NCBI GenBank assembly: GCA_022376465.1
Contig: JACDTU010000011.1
Span: 806,001 to 870,000, forward strand
DNA: 64,000 nt
Direction: 5' to 3'
Source of the DNA: Cubamyces lactineus
Lineage: Eukaryota; Basidiomycota; Agaricomycetes; Polyporales; Polyporaceae
In this document: positions 10,775-24,000 of the stretch, one piece after another
Numbering within the stretch: position 1 is the first letter of the stretch
How the letters are laid out: the number at the start of each line of letters is the position of its first letter
Program-made: the position numbers and the translations under genes
The notes under the pieces: generated by a model
Database searches by the model: none
What the model saw: the letters and a program-made list of their open reading frames with translations, nothing else
What the model was told of the DNA's origin: nothing

Positions 10775-13700
10775 CCTGACAAGATTATCCGGCCTTCTTG
10801 TGGGCTAACGCTTGAGAGTTGAAGATGGTGGCTGTAGCTCAAGACGGCACAGGCGCTCGAGATGCTTGTGATAGTTTGGGCGCTCCGTGGGCTCGATCAA
10901 GCGCCAGGTGATCTTCATCCAGCATCCTGTGCATTTGCAACGTCGTTGCATTGTGCACGCCTCTCCTCTCATCTACACTCAAGCGCACGAACACTGCAGT
11001 CCATGCATCCTTGATTTAATTCCGCAACTGCTGCTGTGACCAGACTTGTAGTGTTCGTCCGTGACGCCGATGCCGCCGAGAAACGCTCGATATCGCGATG
11101 TCGTCATCGACGTCAACTGGGCAGGCACTCCGAGCTGGCACCAGGAACGCCCGGAGAGCGGACGCTGTCGGGACGGGAAACGTTCCATGCTAATCGACGT
11201 ATCTCAGCCTCCATCTTGGTCTAATCCTCGATAGGACCCACCAGTACTCGCACCGTGTGGGCATGTGGTCGACCTCGACATCTCGACGACGCGACACGAC
11301 TCCACGAGGGACTCGGGATGGCCGCACGTCTCAGTCCGGGGCTTCAGGCTTGCTAGGCTGCCGTGTGGTTGAGATGCTGGCCGGCATGCTTTTGGTACTC
11401 AGTATTGTGCGCAAGACACCCTTGGGGGAGAGAGTAATCTATCGCCTTCTGGCCGAGCCGTCTCCTCCGTCCGCTACAAGCCTACGGCTCACGGCAACGA
11501 CGCCACCCGGTGCGTGCAAGGCGCAATTATGCGCCGAGGTACGTCCCTTGGCCCTGGCAGCCTTCTTCCGCAGTATTCATGCCGATGAACGTTTAACGCA
11601 TAGACACCTTCCAAGGACGATTGCATTCAAAGTCAAACATACAATCATTCCGTGCTGTGCGATATGATCGCGACGATGTGAGGCAGGGTCTCGAGCCCGG
11701 ATGTGCAACATGTCTACTTGTCAGTAGCTACCTCTCAATGAAGGTAAATCTCGTCTGCAAGAATATATGAGCTGGTACTCACGTTTAAAATACACATCTA
11801 TGTATAGGAACGGTGGCATATTCAGACAGTTATACTCGCTCGCGTGAGTGTGTCCAACGTACTACTGGGTGTATGCCAATCTTTCCAGCCAACACTGCAA
11901 CAGGCCCGAACACAAGCACAAGCAGCAAGATCGTCCAAGATTGCATCCGAGAGTAGGTAGCCTAGACCACCAGCCACAGTGTCATCACACGATCAGCATA
12001 AGAGAGAAACATAGACAAGAGATCGATAACTGTCGGTTTAGGGAGCACGCCACAGACGTTGGACAGAGATAGGTTCGGACCCAGCAGTCTCTTTTTTGAC
12101 GTTTTCCGGGCCTCCTGACCAGCCGCGTGGAGGGACGCTGAGCGTAGAGATTGTCAGCACCTATTCGATAGCGTGCACGGGCCGATACGTCGTTCTTCGC
12201 AGTGTTGGATGGAAAGATTGGGTTCAGTCTGTGCTGTCTTCCGATTATTGTGCAGGGCATGACGGTACACAAGGATGCTTGGCGCATAATGACTCGGGTC
12301 TTGCCAGGATAGAAGGATAGAAGGATTCGGACGGACCGCCCAGCTGCCCCAGCACAAGACTCGTCGTGCCTGGAACCCTTGAGGACACCTGCTCGTCCTC
12401 GACTGTGCGGACCACAACCATCTAACCCGCATGGTACAACAAGTTCCTCGGGATGACACGCGTCCTGGATGGATGAGCGTAGGTGACCAGGTCGCACGTT
12501 CTACCTTCATACAGGACCATGCGCGCACCGGGAGATCTGGGAACGGAGGCAATCTGGAACCATCGCGCACGGTTTCTCCAGCGCCGCCCTCGTCCTTCAA
12601 TATTACCTCGTCCTTGTCCTGAGATCGCGCCAGATCGCCCACGCACGGCCAAGCCGATCGAGGAATCGACGGCGACCGCGTCAGTATCTACCTATGCAGT
12701 CATCCGTACGTACGCTCGCCATGTCCGCATATCCCATTTCCTCCCTCCTCACGCGTCAGTACGCTCTCCCCGTCCGCTGACTTTCAATCGGTCAATACTC
12801 ACCCAATCGGACCAGCCGCCCGCCCGCCCAGGGCCTGCGAAGCCGCGCGTTCAAGCTCAGACTCAAGCTCACGTCCGTCTAGGCAAGGCCAAGGCAAAGC
12901 AAGAGACATCGATGTGGGTTAGAGCTTGAAGTCCAGGCAGCCATCTATCCGAGAAAGGCTACGGCACAGCGCGATCCAGATCCGGGGGACGCTATCAGCT
13001 ACAGACTCAGAGCTTGCAGTGTAACGGCATGCAATGCACCACTAGTGGCAGCGGTGCAGAGGCAGAGGCACACACGCCATCTGGTCTGACGTCAATCCCG
13101 TTCGCTCGCTTGCCATGGGCAATTATCACAAGTCACCGGGGCACCAGCTGGCACCATTGGCAGCGCCGCCGCGGCCGGGACAATACAGTCGTCGGTTCTC
13201 AGTTGCCCGCAGGCACGCAGCATCTATTGCCTCCGCGGTGCACCTGGCCCGTATGGTCCCTCCGTCCAGAATTAGCGCATGCCCTCCTCCTCTTCCCTCT
13301 CTTGCCCTCCCCTGTCCTCTCCGTCTCTGCAGCTGTCTTCCGTCTTCTGTCTTCCGTCGCTTGTTCTTCGCGTCCCCCTACCCTTCGGAGCGTACTCGAG
13401 GCCTGTAGCCTGCAGCCTGTCGTGCGTCCGCGAGGCCTCGCGATAGCGCGGCAGGCTGCGAGTAGCCTCAGGCTAAGCCCACGCATGATCCATTGCGGTT
13501 GCTCACCGTCCGGGCCATCTAGTAGCGCGCATCTGCACTAATATCGGGCTCGGCGAGGTACACACCTACGTTCGAGTGGACCGTACGATATGACTATACG
13601 AGGCTGATGCTACTCGAACTTCTATGTTCATGTCTCGAATCGGGGCGCCATTGTCGACATCGGCATCGCATCAGCCATCTGGGCGGGAGAGCCGCGGAGA

Positions 13701-15257
13701 GCTCGTCGCATACACAAGACCCGCGGTACCCAGGACTCAGGAGTCCAGGACCAGCTCGCCGCGGTTCTGGCCGCAAGGTTCCGAATTCCTGGCTGCGCAC
13801 CATACTTGATACACCCGGACCCGAGAGCCCTACGCGAGTGCACGATGCACGATGCAGACGTCGTGCCGTACACCAGATCTGACAGTGCATAAAAACCAAA
13901 CGTATATGATGCGTGTTGGGCGAAGCGAGGGGAGCGACGAGGGTCCGAGGGAGGCCAGAGCGCGGGAGAGCGCGTCGCGCCCGACACGAGGCTACGCGCC
14001 GGCGCCCCAGTCCGCGACGTCGACGGACCACCGCAACACTGAATACTATTTTAATCGAACGAACGAATCAATGGAATCAATGGATGGATGGGTGAATCGC
14101 ACACGGCGCCGCCGAACATATTCCAGCGGGAGCTGGATATTGAATCATCGAACTAGGCCTTGCGGGCCTGGCGAAGTGGAACCCAGCTGAGTTCTTTCGG
14201 CTTCGCCATGCCAGCTTGTTCAGCTTGGGCTGGGTTCGCGCGGTCGCGCCTGGCCCGCTGTCGGTGCACACGTGCACGGCGCTCGGTGCACGGCGCACCG
14301 GTGGCCGGCGAGGTCGTGACGCGCCGAAATCAATGTAGGCGCGGGGTTCGGGATTGTCGTAATTTGTGACTGCGTGACGCGATGCCGCGGCCGCTGGGGA
14401 TTCAAGTCACGGTGCTCGGCTCGGCCGAAGCCTGAACGGAGAGTGGCAGAGTGGCGGCGAGAGGAAAAAAGGCTCGGCGCGCCGGAATGGACCCTCCTGG
14501 CGGCGGGAAGGCATCGACCGTGGAAAATCTGGACGAGTGCAAGGCTCCACATTTGCCAGCGTCCGATCAGGCACAAGGGGCCGGGAGGCTCGATTCGCTC
14601 GGTGCGGGGGCGGACGAGGCTCGGCGCCTAGCCGATGGCGGGATGCGTTCAAACTTCAGCCACTTAAACGTTCTTCCCGTTCCCGGGCGGGGACCGTCGT
14701 AGTGGCGGTGGTCACGGCCCGCGCACGCACGCACGCACACAGCGGAGTGGAGACAGTTGGACATGCCCATGGCAGCGCTATACATATCGTATATCGGAAT
14801 CGTGCGTGCGGAATCTGGGAGGGGATGCCGATACGACGCAGCAAGATGGACGGTGACGATCACTCGATGCTGGGCTGCGCAGTGCGGCCGTAACGGTCTC
14901 CTGGGAGCGGGCGGGCGAGATACAGTTTGGATGTTTGCGCGATGCGCATGCGGTGCGTAGGTAGGACGCAAAAAAACCGACATGGGCAATGGAGCGCTGG
15001 GAGGGGGAAAGAAGGATTCCCACCGAGTGCGGAGTTTGAAAGAGGCCGGGACCTGGAAGAAGGGGAGAAGGAGGAGCGTGACTGTGCATTGTTGAGGAGA
15101 ACTAGACAAGCCGGAGGACTGGTACGATCGGAGAGGAAGCGAGCGTGGGCCGGAATGGCTGCCCAACCCACAGGGGCGGCGCAAGGGCCCTGGAGGCTGA
15201 GGGGACTGCACCCAGGGCCAGTGGGAACCTCATCCCGGGCCCAAGCTCTCTTCGCCC
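10775..15257. other. Gene-poor stretch upstream of the peptide gene
   Basis: I find no reading frame with family motifs or consistent splice structure in these 4.5 kb. Frames that stay open do so because of high GC, on both strands at once, and have Arg/Ser/Pro-rich translations. The last 2 kb grow steadily more GC-rich toward the peptide gene. Short CGCA runs occur near 14720-14740. Confidence 0.5.
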
Positions 15258-15267
15258 TATACTTAAA
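15258..15267 (+). promoter_or_regulatory. TATA-like element of the peptide gene
   Basis: TATACTTAAA lies about 130 bp before the ATG at 15394, at the edge of a pyrimidine-rich leader (15275-15390) typical of strongly expressed fungal genes. Confidence 0.5.
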
Positions 15268-15393
15268 CCGCCCCTCCTTCCCCTGGCCTCGAGCTCACGC
15301 CGCACCCTCTCGCCCTCGCCCTCCCCTTCGCCTCCTCCTACTCCCAGCCCTCGCGCCCCTTCGCTCGTCCCCTCCAAAACACCATCTCCGACA

Positions 15394-15699
15394 ATGCAGG
15401 CCTTCCGCTACGTCCTCTCCCTCGTCGCCCTCGTCTCGGCCACCCTCTCCGCCGTCCAGGCCTCGCCCGTTCCCGTAAGTAGTCGCGCTTCTCCCCCAGC
15501 GCCTATGCGCGCCTGCCCCCTCCTCCCCTCCCGTCCGTCCACATCAGGCGCCCGCCTGCCTGAGATCTGTCCATCCGTCCGACGACGCTTTTTCTAGCTT
15601 GGAACATACGAATCTGACGTATCGCATCTTCTTCCCTTTCACCAGGAGCCCGCCCCCGTCGAGCGGCGCGACCCCTACATCACCGTCGCCGACTGGTGA
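15394..15699 (+). CDS. Small secreted peptide precursor with one Kex2-type site
   Basis: Two exons, 15394-15474 and 15646-15699, both in phase 0, encode only 44 residues. Residues 1-23 are a textbook signal peptide: MQAFRY, then a Leu/Val/Ala core, then a cleavage site after VQA. The rest is a short Pro/Glu-rich spacer (SPVPEPAPVE), an Arg-Arg pair at 34-35 and a nine-residue tail DPYITVADW ending at the stop. This order (signal, spacer, dibasic site, terminal peptide) is that of Kex2-processed peptide precursors, so the likely product is a secreted nonapeptide. There is no CaaX box, so it is not a classic basidiomycete mating pheromone. The intron is GTAAGT...CAG, 171 bp. A TATA-like element and C/T-rich leader precede it. 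I recognise no named family; function is unknown, and a role as a signalling peptide is inference. Confidence 0.65.
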
Positions 15700-18600
15700 T
15701 CGCCCTCCCTCCGACCCGTCCCGTCCGCGCTTGCGCGCGGCGCGTATGTACCGCGCCCGCGCAGGAGCGAGCGGGCGAGCGGGTGCAGAGGCGCGCTCTT
15801 GGCCCCAGGAGCGCGCTCTCTCACACTCTGATGGCCCCGTGTGTGTTTATTCTTGAGGTGCGCAGCGTTTTCGCACGGCCGTTCGGTATCAGAGCCCGCG
15901 AGCTGACTTCCATTTCGCATCCTTTCCCGTCGCCGTGTCCGTGTCCGCGTGTGCATCATCCTGTTGCTGCCGTCGCTGGTGGTGGTGGCCGCCCTGTCGT
16001 TGTCAATTCCCTGACGTCGACGTCCCTTGCCTTGAATGCTTCTCGCTGGACGCCGCTGCCGCTCATGCTGGAATCCCGTCTCTTCCTCCGCCCCCCGCCG
16101 CTGTCGTCTTTTTCTGCCACCGTGCCGCGCTGCGTCGCGTCGTCCCGTCTTCAGAACATTGCATTCATCATCCCGCCGCAGGGCAGGGCTCTGACATCCG
16201 TTCGTTGGCCGCATACTCTCCAACTCTGACTTGCCCCCCTACCTCCGCCCCCCCCTTCCAACGCGTCCGGATTTGTACATACAATCAACCATATTCTTTC
16301 TCTCTTTCTTTCTGTCGTCTCTACGTCTCTCGATCTGTGAATGCTTTTTTGGTCCTTCTCTCTCACTCGTCCTCTTCCTTCCATCCTCCGCCACTACGAC
16401 AACAACACCATTCTCGCTTCTTCCCGCGTGCAGCGACGTGAAGAGAGCCGACTCGGCCGAGGCAGCAGAGAAGGAACCAGAAGGAAGAGCACGGGCAAAG
16501 GGAGAACGGAAAGAGTACGGCGCACGCACGCACGCATATAGTCTACCTTTTTCTTTCTCCTCCCCGCCGCTCTCGTTGAGCAGTGACCTCCCCTCCCCCT
16601 CCAACGTTAGTACACAATATTCTGACTTCAATAAGCGGCACGTCCGCTCTTGTTGTATTTTTTGTGTCTTTCTCTCCTTTCCTCTCCCCCCATGTCTCGT
16701 TTGTTACACCCTCGATTGGTAGGGATCCCGCAGATACGCGCATCGGTAGGGTACGAAATGAACCAGTGTAATCCACCGACGCTGGTACCGCGCACCGCTC
16801 CCAGTCGTCAATCGAGGCCGGACGACGGCAACATTCAAGGGCAGCACCGCGCCTCGCCTGAGTACATATATATACTTGATATAAAGTATTCACGGCGCGC
16901 GGACGTCTCCTTGCTGGGCACGGTGTCCCCATGACGTTAACCATCTCACTTTGTCTCGGCGATGGCTATATGCGCCGCCCGAGAGCACATGGGGCATCAC
17001 TAGTACTGGATGCTCATGAGGCAGGGAAAGGGATTGGAGGGTGGTGGAAAGGGAACGTTCGCAGAGAGAGCTTCGGCTAGAGGCATCACGTCGGACGATG
17101 CATATGGCGGATGCGGAGAATTCGAAGCGCTGCAGTTGAGGCCGAGATGACTGTGGCCATGGCTGCCATTACCAGTAGTATTGGAGTCTGGAGATCGAGG
17201 GCGGCGGGAGACGGGGCTCGAGAGCCTGAGCGCGGTATTCGGTGATTACGCCGGCAAACGACTACAGTGAGATCTGCCCTTGTGGGTACGTGCATGTGCC
17301 GTGTGCCGTATATTGGCGTTCAAACAGTGCTAGGGGAGCCTCAAGATGATCTCCAAGCTTGACGGGCGAGTGCACCGCCTGCCCAATGCCCATGCCACAG
17401 TGTCCCTAAAGCTTACTTTGCCTTCAAGATTGCAGCGTCAGCGCCAGGTATCAATATTTCAATCTTCAGCGTCGGTTTGCAAGCTCGAACCTCTGCTTAA
17501 GCTTGAGCTGGATACAAAGCTATATTAGTGCTGTGCTGATGGCCACTCGCTCAGCAGCTGCCCGCGGGCCGAGACGGCGCTCGAGCCCCGACGGTGGCGG
17601 CCAGGATTCACCGCAGCTGCTGCAGCCAAGTCGGGTCAAGTCAAGCCAAGCCGACGAGACGAGACGACTCGAACTGGAACTGGAGATATACAGCTTCGCC
17701 AGGTCCACCGGGACAACGTACGCACCTCCGCCGTGACGGGCGCGCACCGCACCAGCAGGGATACCGTAAGACCGTAAGAATACAGTACCTGTCGTGCATC
17801 GTGCAGCCGTGTACCATCTGTGCAGCCGCGCTGTAACGAGGCGCGCCGCGCCATGATATCATCGCTCCGAACCAGCATCTCGACATGTCTGAATGCGCGC
17901 GTGCACACGCCGCGCAGCGGTCCGGCCGACTCCCAGGTGCTCGCGCCCCTAGCGCGAGAATCGGCCGGGCGTTGTTACTGGTATACCGGTACGCGGACGC
18001 AGGCGCAGGCGCGGGCGGCGCGCCACACGTCCCTTGAGGAGAAGGTACGCGTCCATGGATGAAACGGCTGCGCTGCAGGCTAGTTCTAAGTTGATTGTGA
18101 ATGTATCGATACACGCCAGTGGCCCAGTGCAGGTCAGGCTCACCTCAGGCTCGAGTGCGGGCGTCGGGCGAGGCAGGACGAGTGCGAGTCGTCGGTCGCG
18201 CCACCCCGTTCATCACGTTGGCCCAAGCCCCAAGCCCCCAAGCCCGACGTCGCGGTGAGTACAGCGGCGTGCTGTAGCTGGAGCTTCTGCCGTGAGGCTG
18301 CCGAGTTCCAAGAACGCCGCGCCGAGAGAGGAGAGGTGCGAAGATCTATACCAAGAGGCGGGAGGAATAGGGCCGGAGTGGTGCCACGAAGGGCGGCGGC
18401 GGGCCACACATACATAGGTACAGGCACCCACCTCGCAGTCCTCATGCCGGCGGCCATACATAGTGCTCTCGTTCAATTACGTGGCTGGAGGGCGTATCAG
18501 CAGTTCGTATGGACGGCAGTTGACAACGACGACGTGCCCGTTCCCTCTTAGATCTTGGGTGCCGTCGTGGCATGTGCCAGCGGACGGCCGAATCACAGCG

Positions 18601-19130
18601 AGCATGCGTACATGCGGACGTCCGACCTGGGTGCACTGCACGTAGTACGAATGCGGCACCGCGCTTGCCACTTGCATGGAGCTCTGCCGGGGTGTACAAT
18701 GTCATGGCGTGTCGCTGTCGAGAGTTCTATCGCGGGACGTGTCATCGGCGCGTTGGGCATGTACATCGGACGATCATGGCTGCGAGGACTCACATCGTGC
18801 ATCTTTCTTGAGAAGACGTCTATGTTGTACGGGCTATCGGAATCAGCAACTTGGCAACTTTGAGATCGGGACCACGGTTCGCCGGAGTGCGACAAGTTGC
18901 TGTAGCTGTAGCAAGCACGTCGACGCTCGACACTGGCCCATGCGAACACTACGGTGTTTGGAGGTACGCTGCGATACACATACATCGTCACCGACGGGTC
19001 CGAGTCCGCACACAACACGTCGCGATACAACGCACAGGCGGCATAAGCTCGGAAACCCCGCGAGCGGCTCCGGCGGACGGTAACGTACGTCGCAGAATAG
19101 GTGGGCCGACAGCGGACACAGATGCGCGCA

Positions 19131-19175
19131 GTCAGTGAGTCAAGAAGTCAGTAAGTCAGTCAGCCAGCGAGCCAG
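19131..19175. repeat. Imperfect GTCA-rich tetranucleotide repeat
   Basis: About 45 bp made of GTCAGT/AAGTCAGT/GCCAGC units. Confidence 0.6.
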
Positions 19176-20824
19176 ACTCGCTACAGTGCCGTCAGCACGT
19201 CTACCGTGGGCGCACGCTCGGCGATAACGAGTGTGTGAGCGGCAGACACCATCAGCCCGGAGATTCGGAGTCAGTTCATCGCCAGCGGTGACGCAGGTGG
19301 CGAACGCAGGTAGACTGTTCCCTGAGATGAAGAGCGACTCCGTCAGCTCTTTCATTGCTTGGTTAGACTCTGACGCTAGCGTTGCTCACAGAGTCAACGT
19401 TTCCGCAAGAGGGGGCGCGGCCGGCCTGCGCGTCTCTGCGCCGTGCGACGACCCACGCCGCATCTGCGTCAGGCGACCACAGGCCCAAATCGAGGCTCAA
19501 TGGGACGTCCCGTTGCAGTTCGCACTGCGATGATGTGAGGACCGGTGCCAACGCCCGCTGGCAACTCCCAACTCTAACCAGACAGCCACCTGCTCGGCGT
19601 CGGGACGAAGTGGTGAGAACGTGCTCGAATCCAAGCAGGCAAGAGCTCGCACTGGCCGAGTGCGCTGAGTTCCGCCGACTGTTTAGACTCCAGGTACATT
19701 GCGATCGAAGCGCGAGGAAGGCGACGTTGACGTCGACGATCGATGGGGCGCGTGACTAGATGAGTTCGAACCGTCGCTGTAGCTAGCCAGCCTCGATCGC
19801 TATCGTTATCGCGGTAGCGAGCGCAGAGATCGAGGGCAAGCCTATACGGTGGGATATGAATGAGCCTCGAAGTCAATGAAAGAGCGGAAGAACAAGAGAG
19901 GAAGTTATGAACGGAACGGCTACGGTTGTGGTTACGGTACACAGGTGCTTGTGCGCAATAGACTCGTCGATACGAGCCCAGCATGGTTTCGCCGTCTCCT
20001 CGGCTGTTCCGGGAGTCTCTTTGATTGCCCCCTCGCGGAGAGCCTCAGACCTAACTGTAGTCCCGGTTCCATAGACGCATAGACGGCGCGTGACAATCCC
20101 GCACGGGGGCTCTAGAGTCTCCAGGCCCAGACGTATGAGATGCTCGAAATAGCGCGATAGAGGTTGTCGAAGCGAAGCGAACGTACGGCATCGGGGGTGG
20201 TCGATATCAATACTCGCCACTCAATGCCTCTTTGCTTCTGTCCGGCGGGCGCCCGGCACTCGGCAGAAGTGTGGAGGAGAAAGCGAGAGAGAGGAGAGCG
20301 GAAGCCTCGGACTGAATCGTGGGTTGTGACGGCACCCGCAGGCGGCATGACGATCGTGTCCGGCCTCGCAGCTCGCACGTCCCAGGGTTGGCACCGCGCT
20401 GTCCCAGCTACTGCATGCGGCCGTGCGCGCGACAGGAAGGACTGTCACGCATCTTTCGCCGTGAGGGCACCTATCAGGTCCGTCCTTCAGCAAATTTTCT
20501 CTCCCGTCCAGCGAACGTGCATTGGCGCCAGGTACGAGTCGGACGTTGAACGATGTACGTCGAGCGACGGGTGCACACTACCGCGCGCGGGGCATGCATG
20601 TTTTCGTGAGATCGTTGCTTTGACCGGGGTCGCGAGTGACTAGCGATATGCATTTGGTCAGTGCTTGTTGCTCGCGACCTACCTATCGCCTGCCGTCGCT
20701 GCCGGGGGCATGATCCGCGCGTGCAGCCCGGAGGGTGCCAGTTGAGTAATGTCCGTCCGGCCCAGAGAGCGCGGACCAGCGCGGGTGGGAACAAAGAACG
20801 CGCATGCGGGATGCTCGCAAGCGT

Positions 20825-20853
20825 GCAGATGCAGATGCCGATGCCGATGCAGA
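20825..20853. repeat. Imperfect GATGCA/GATGCC hexanucleotide repeat
   Basis: Alternating CAGATG and CCGATG units, about five copies. Confidence 0.6.
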
Positions 20854-22319
20854 TACACCGACCGAAGGTAGTACCGATTGCAGGCGTCTGGCCAGCGACT
20901 GTGGGCCCATACACGCACGAGACGTCAATTCCGCGGAGGCGATGCGGGCGTGCTCGGCTCAGACAGCAGCCAGACGTCAATCACGCAAATTTCGGGCGAG
21001 GCGTCGAAATAGAGTGTGTGAGCGTGCCATGCTGCGTCGTGGTGGCGGTAAGCGCACCGTCATGCGCGGGACTGCGTCTGGACCACGCAGTACGTGATCA
21101 TAGAACGGGAAGCTCGCACTAGAGTAACAAGCATGGCCCTTCCAGCAGTAGATGATCAGATACCGCGCGACGGGAGGCGTCCGACGCCACGATATGACGG
21201 TGAGATGCATATGCCAACTCGAGCCGGAGGCTTATTCTGTCGTTGAGAGTCCGCGCCGTCGTCGTGAGAATCCGATGGCGGAATCAGCAGCCTTGAGAGT
21301 CGCCAAGGTGGGTGTTAGGGCGCAGCCGATGCGAAGAGCCCAGATGGCGGAATGAAGCTGCGCAGCATGCCTGGGTGGCCGTAGTGCCATGATTTACGCG
21401 TGATCGCCGAGGGTGGACATGGGAGTCCCGGTGTGTCCATGTCACCCAACGGCGGTGTCTGACGTGGTCGAGGTTGGCAAGAAGCCGAGCCTGAAGCTTG
21501 GGAACGAGAGAAGGGCGGGATAGCGCACATGTGCGCATGCGAGGACCCCCGGATCGGTTTCAGCTGAGCCTGGACGTGCGCAAACACGTGTGCGACAGAG
21601 TGTATCAGCTCCGTATGTGACATGGGCACCGGCTGGACACGCACATGTCAAGATTGTCCGTATGGTGGGATGTCCTTGCGGCGCTAACAACATACGGCGA
21701 AGCTGTTTGAGTTGTTGTTGTCGTTGTTGTAGATGCCGGTCGGACGCCGACCCCCCGTGGTGGCCTTGAAACACAGCCTTCCGAAGTCGACATTGACGTT
21801 CGGATTGAACGCCATGGTAGATTGGACAGATTACAACGAATCGTGTCGTGGCCAGCATTTCCGTACAACTTTCACGATAGCTTCGATGTCAATGAATGCG
21901 GAGGTGGTGCATGGCGTACCGAAGCTCACGCTGCCTGACATGATCATCAGAGCGGGATTACAGATCGATGCGAAGAGGACTTGCTTACTGTAGACGACAC
22001 TCAGATGCGTGCATAAAAGAAGAAACAACTCAGCAACATCCTCGAAATGTATCCAGATCCTGAAAAGAGGATCAGTATATGACACTTGACTTGGAATAAG
22101 CTCTTCGACTTCATGAAGATTTAGGTGTCGTTTTGAATGTTTCCCAGTAGTAAGTGAATGAACATCATAAAGCCTTCGCAAAAACATTAGAAGACGCGCA
22201 GAGCGGGCTGCGTGTTGCGTTGCCACCAGCGAGTACTCATGGTGACAAGAGAGTGGAAGAAAGTTCAGGGAAGGTTCGAGGCGTAGTTCAAGAGGCGCCC
22301 ATGACGCGACGACGATATG

Positions 22320-24000
22320 AGCGCCTACTGTCGCTCACCTCTTCCTTCTCCTCAGCCGTCACCATCTCCTTTCCTCAGTGTTGCATGGATTCCGTCGTCG
22401 TCTCCTGCTGTATCGCCATTGCCCCCTCGCGTCAAGATTGGAATGCTATGTGGTCTGCTCCTTCCAATACGTGTTCTCTGTCGTGACGTTGAAAGTCCCC
22501 GACTTCGCCGCTACGTTCAAGCTGTCTGCACTTCTTCTGAGATCCCTGGCATCGCTACTGAGAAGGCAGCTTCGTCGTGGCTGCATGTCGTTGTGCAGCA
22601 GGCTTGGGCTGCGGTCGCGTCAACGTTCCCATGAACATGCTGGTATGTGTGTGACTGTCAACAAGCTCTTCACGCACCGCCACTGCGACGCAGCCTCGCA
22701 ACAACAAGCCATAAATGGATGCGCCCCCTGGAATACCAGCGACAATCATGCTGAAAACGTTGTTTTCGAGTACCGGTACGTGGCCATCTCGGTCACGGAC
22801 CAAGGGCAGGCCGGCGCTGCAGTGTATCTCCACAGCGTCGACCTATTGTTGCTCGATACATTGATTCTGAAGCCCCTTTGACCCGCGCAGGCCATCGTCC
22901 GTGGACGTGCATCTTGCACTGCGCGCGGCTCGTTCCGCTGTCGGACATTCTCGACACCGGATTTCCTACCCATCGGTGAATGGTAATGCTGCCTACCGTC
23001 CTGCTCAATGGGTAAGCTTTGACGCCGTTATCTCGAGACTTTTCACGTTGTGGATTATGCACGATATCCCTAGTGGTACAGCGCTCAGGAAAATGACATG
23101 CAGGTCTTGTCAGCTATGGGTTAACGCCGATGACTTTGAGTGTCTGATATACTCGCAGGCGACCTTGAGTCTAGGCAACGCGTACTCATGCTAGACTCTG
23201 AACGCGCATATCGGGCAAGGCGGCTTCAGATTTGGCTAGGTACGTGTGCTCAGGTGCACTTTATTTTGCTTTTGATTGTACCATGTTCTTTGGGGCGGAA
23301 ATCCAATCGTGTCAGATGCTTGCATCACCGCGCCCCGCCGTCGATTCATCGAGCGTCGGCAACAGGGACATACACGTGGTGGACACAAGATGACTGCATT
23401 GTTGTGCGTGCGACGGTGAGTTCAAAGACCAATCAGGCTCTATTGCTCGTCGCGCCACCTACGTTAGTACATCCGTAGCGAGACTGCGCCCCATGACCGT
23501 ATACGGTGTTGGACAACTCCTCAGGTGAAGGATTGGGCCTGCCGAACGAAAATCTGATTGCAGAGTCTGTGAGTATATCTGACCAACGCCCTTGGACGTA
23601 TGTGTCCTTGATTTATTTGACTTCGAAGTAGACTCACGCATGCCTTGCCCCCGAAGCCCTCATTCCGGATGGCCCTTGGAAGTGGGGCGTGATTGTTCCG
23701 TGCGGTAAGTTCAATTCCTGCGAGCAGAGTATGTCCCCGCTTCTGTCTTGCTGCGTGCCCAGCAGCCATTGAACATCAATACGTGGCGACATGAGGGTAG
23801 GCGTACGCTGAGAGTGTATGGCGATGTTGGCCTGCCATTGCTAGACTCTCAAAACCCTTCATTCGCGCTCACCGTTGCTTCGGTGCATATGTTTCGCACA
23901 GCGCGTGCAGCTCGTCCTGCTGTCGAATACGTCAACGTGAGTGTTGTTAATGCAGAGTATACCATCGCTGGTCGTTTATACAGCCCGATACACTTGTAGG
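22320..24000 (+). other. Weakly coding, possibly decayed gene region
   Basis: Several plus-strand frames have protein-like composition but do not join into one gene: 22378-22881, whose end reads 'VVFEYRYVAISVTDQGQAG', then 'AAVYLHSVDLLLLDTL'; a short 'PEALIPDGPWKWGVIVPC' block near 23650-23705 followed by GTAAGT; and 23748-23999, with 'LRVYGDVGLPLLDSQNPSF'. Stops and frame changes separate them, and I found no splice set that restores continuity. Either an unrecognised multi-exon gene or a pseudogene. A competing minus-strand frame (22555-22833) cannot be excluded. Nothing is recognisable from 24000 to 24880. Confidence 0.25.

Larger units (their letters stand above)
15700..22300. other. Gene-poor stretch downstream of the peptide gene
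   Basis: No supported gene. About 15.9-16.7 kb is strongly C/T-rich on the plus strand and may include the 3' UTR of the peptide gene or an unspliced non-coding transcript. The remainder holds only short frames without motifs. Small simple repeats lie at 19131-19175 and 20825-20853. Confidence 0.5.

Noticed and set aside
14567..15211. Long minus-strand reading frame (214 codons) upstream of the peptide gene
   Set aside because: Open because of GC content; Arg/Ser/Pro-rich, overlapping frames on both strands, no motifs, and it overlaps the promoter of the peptide gene.
15394..15699. Mating pheromone precursor
   Set aside because: No CaaX box; the product ends in Trp and has an ER signal peptide, unlike farnesylated basidiomycete pheromones.
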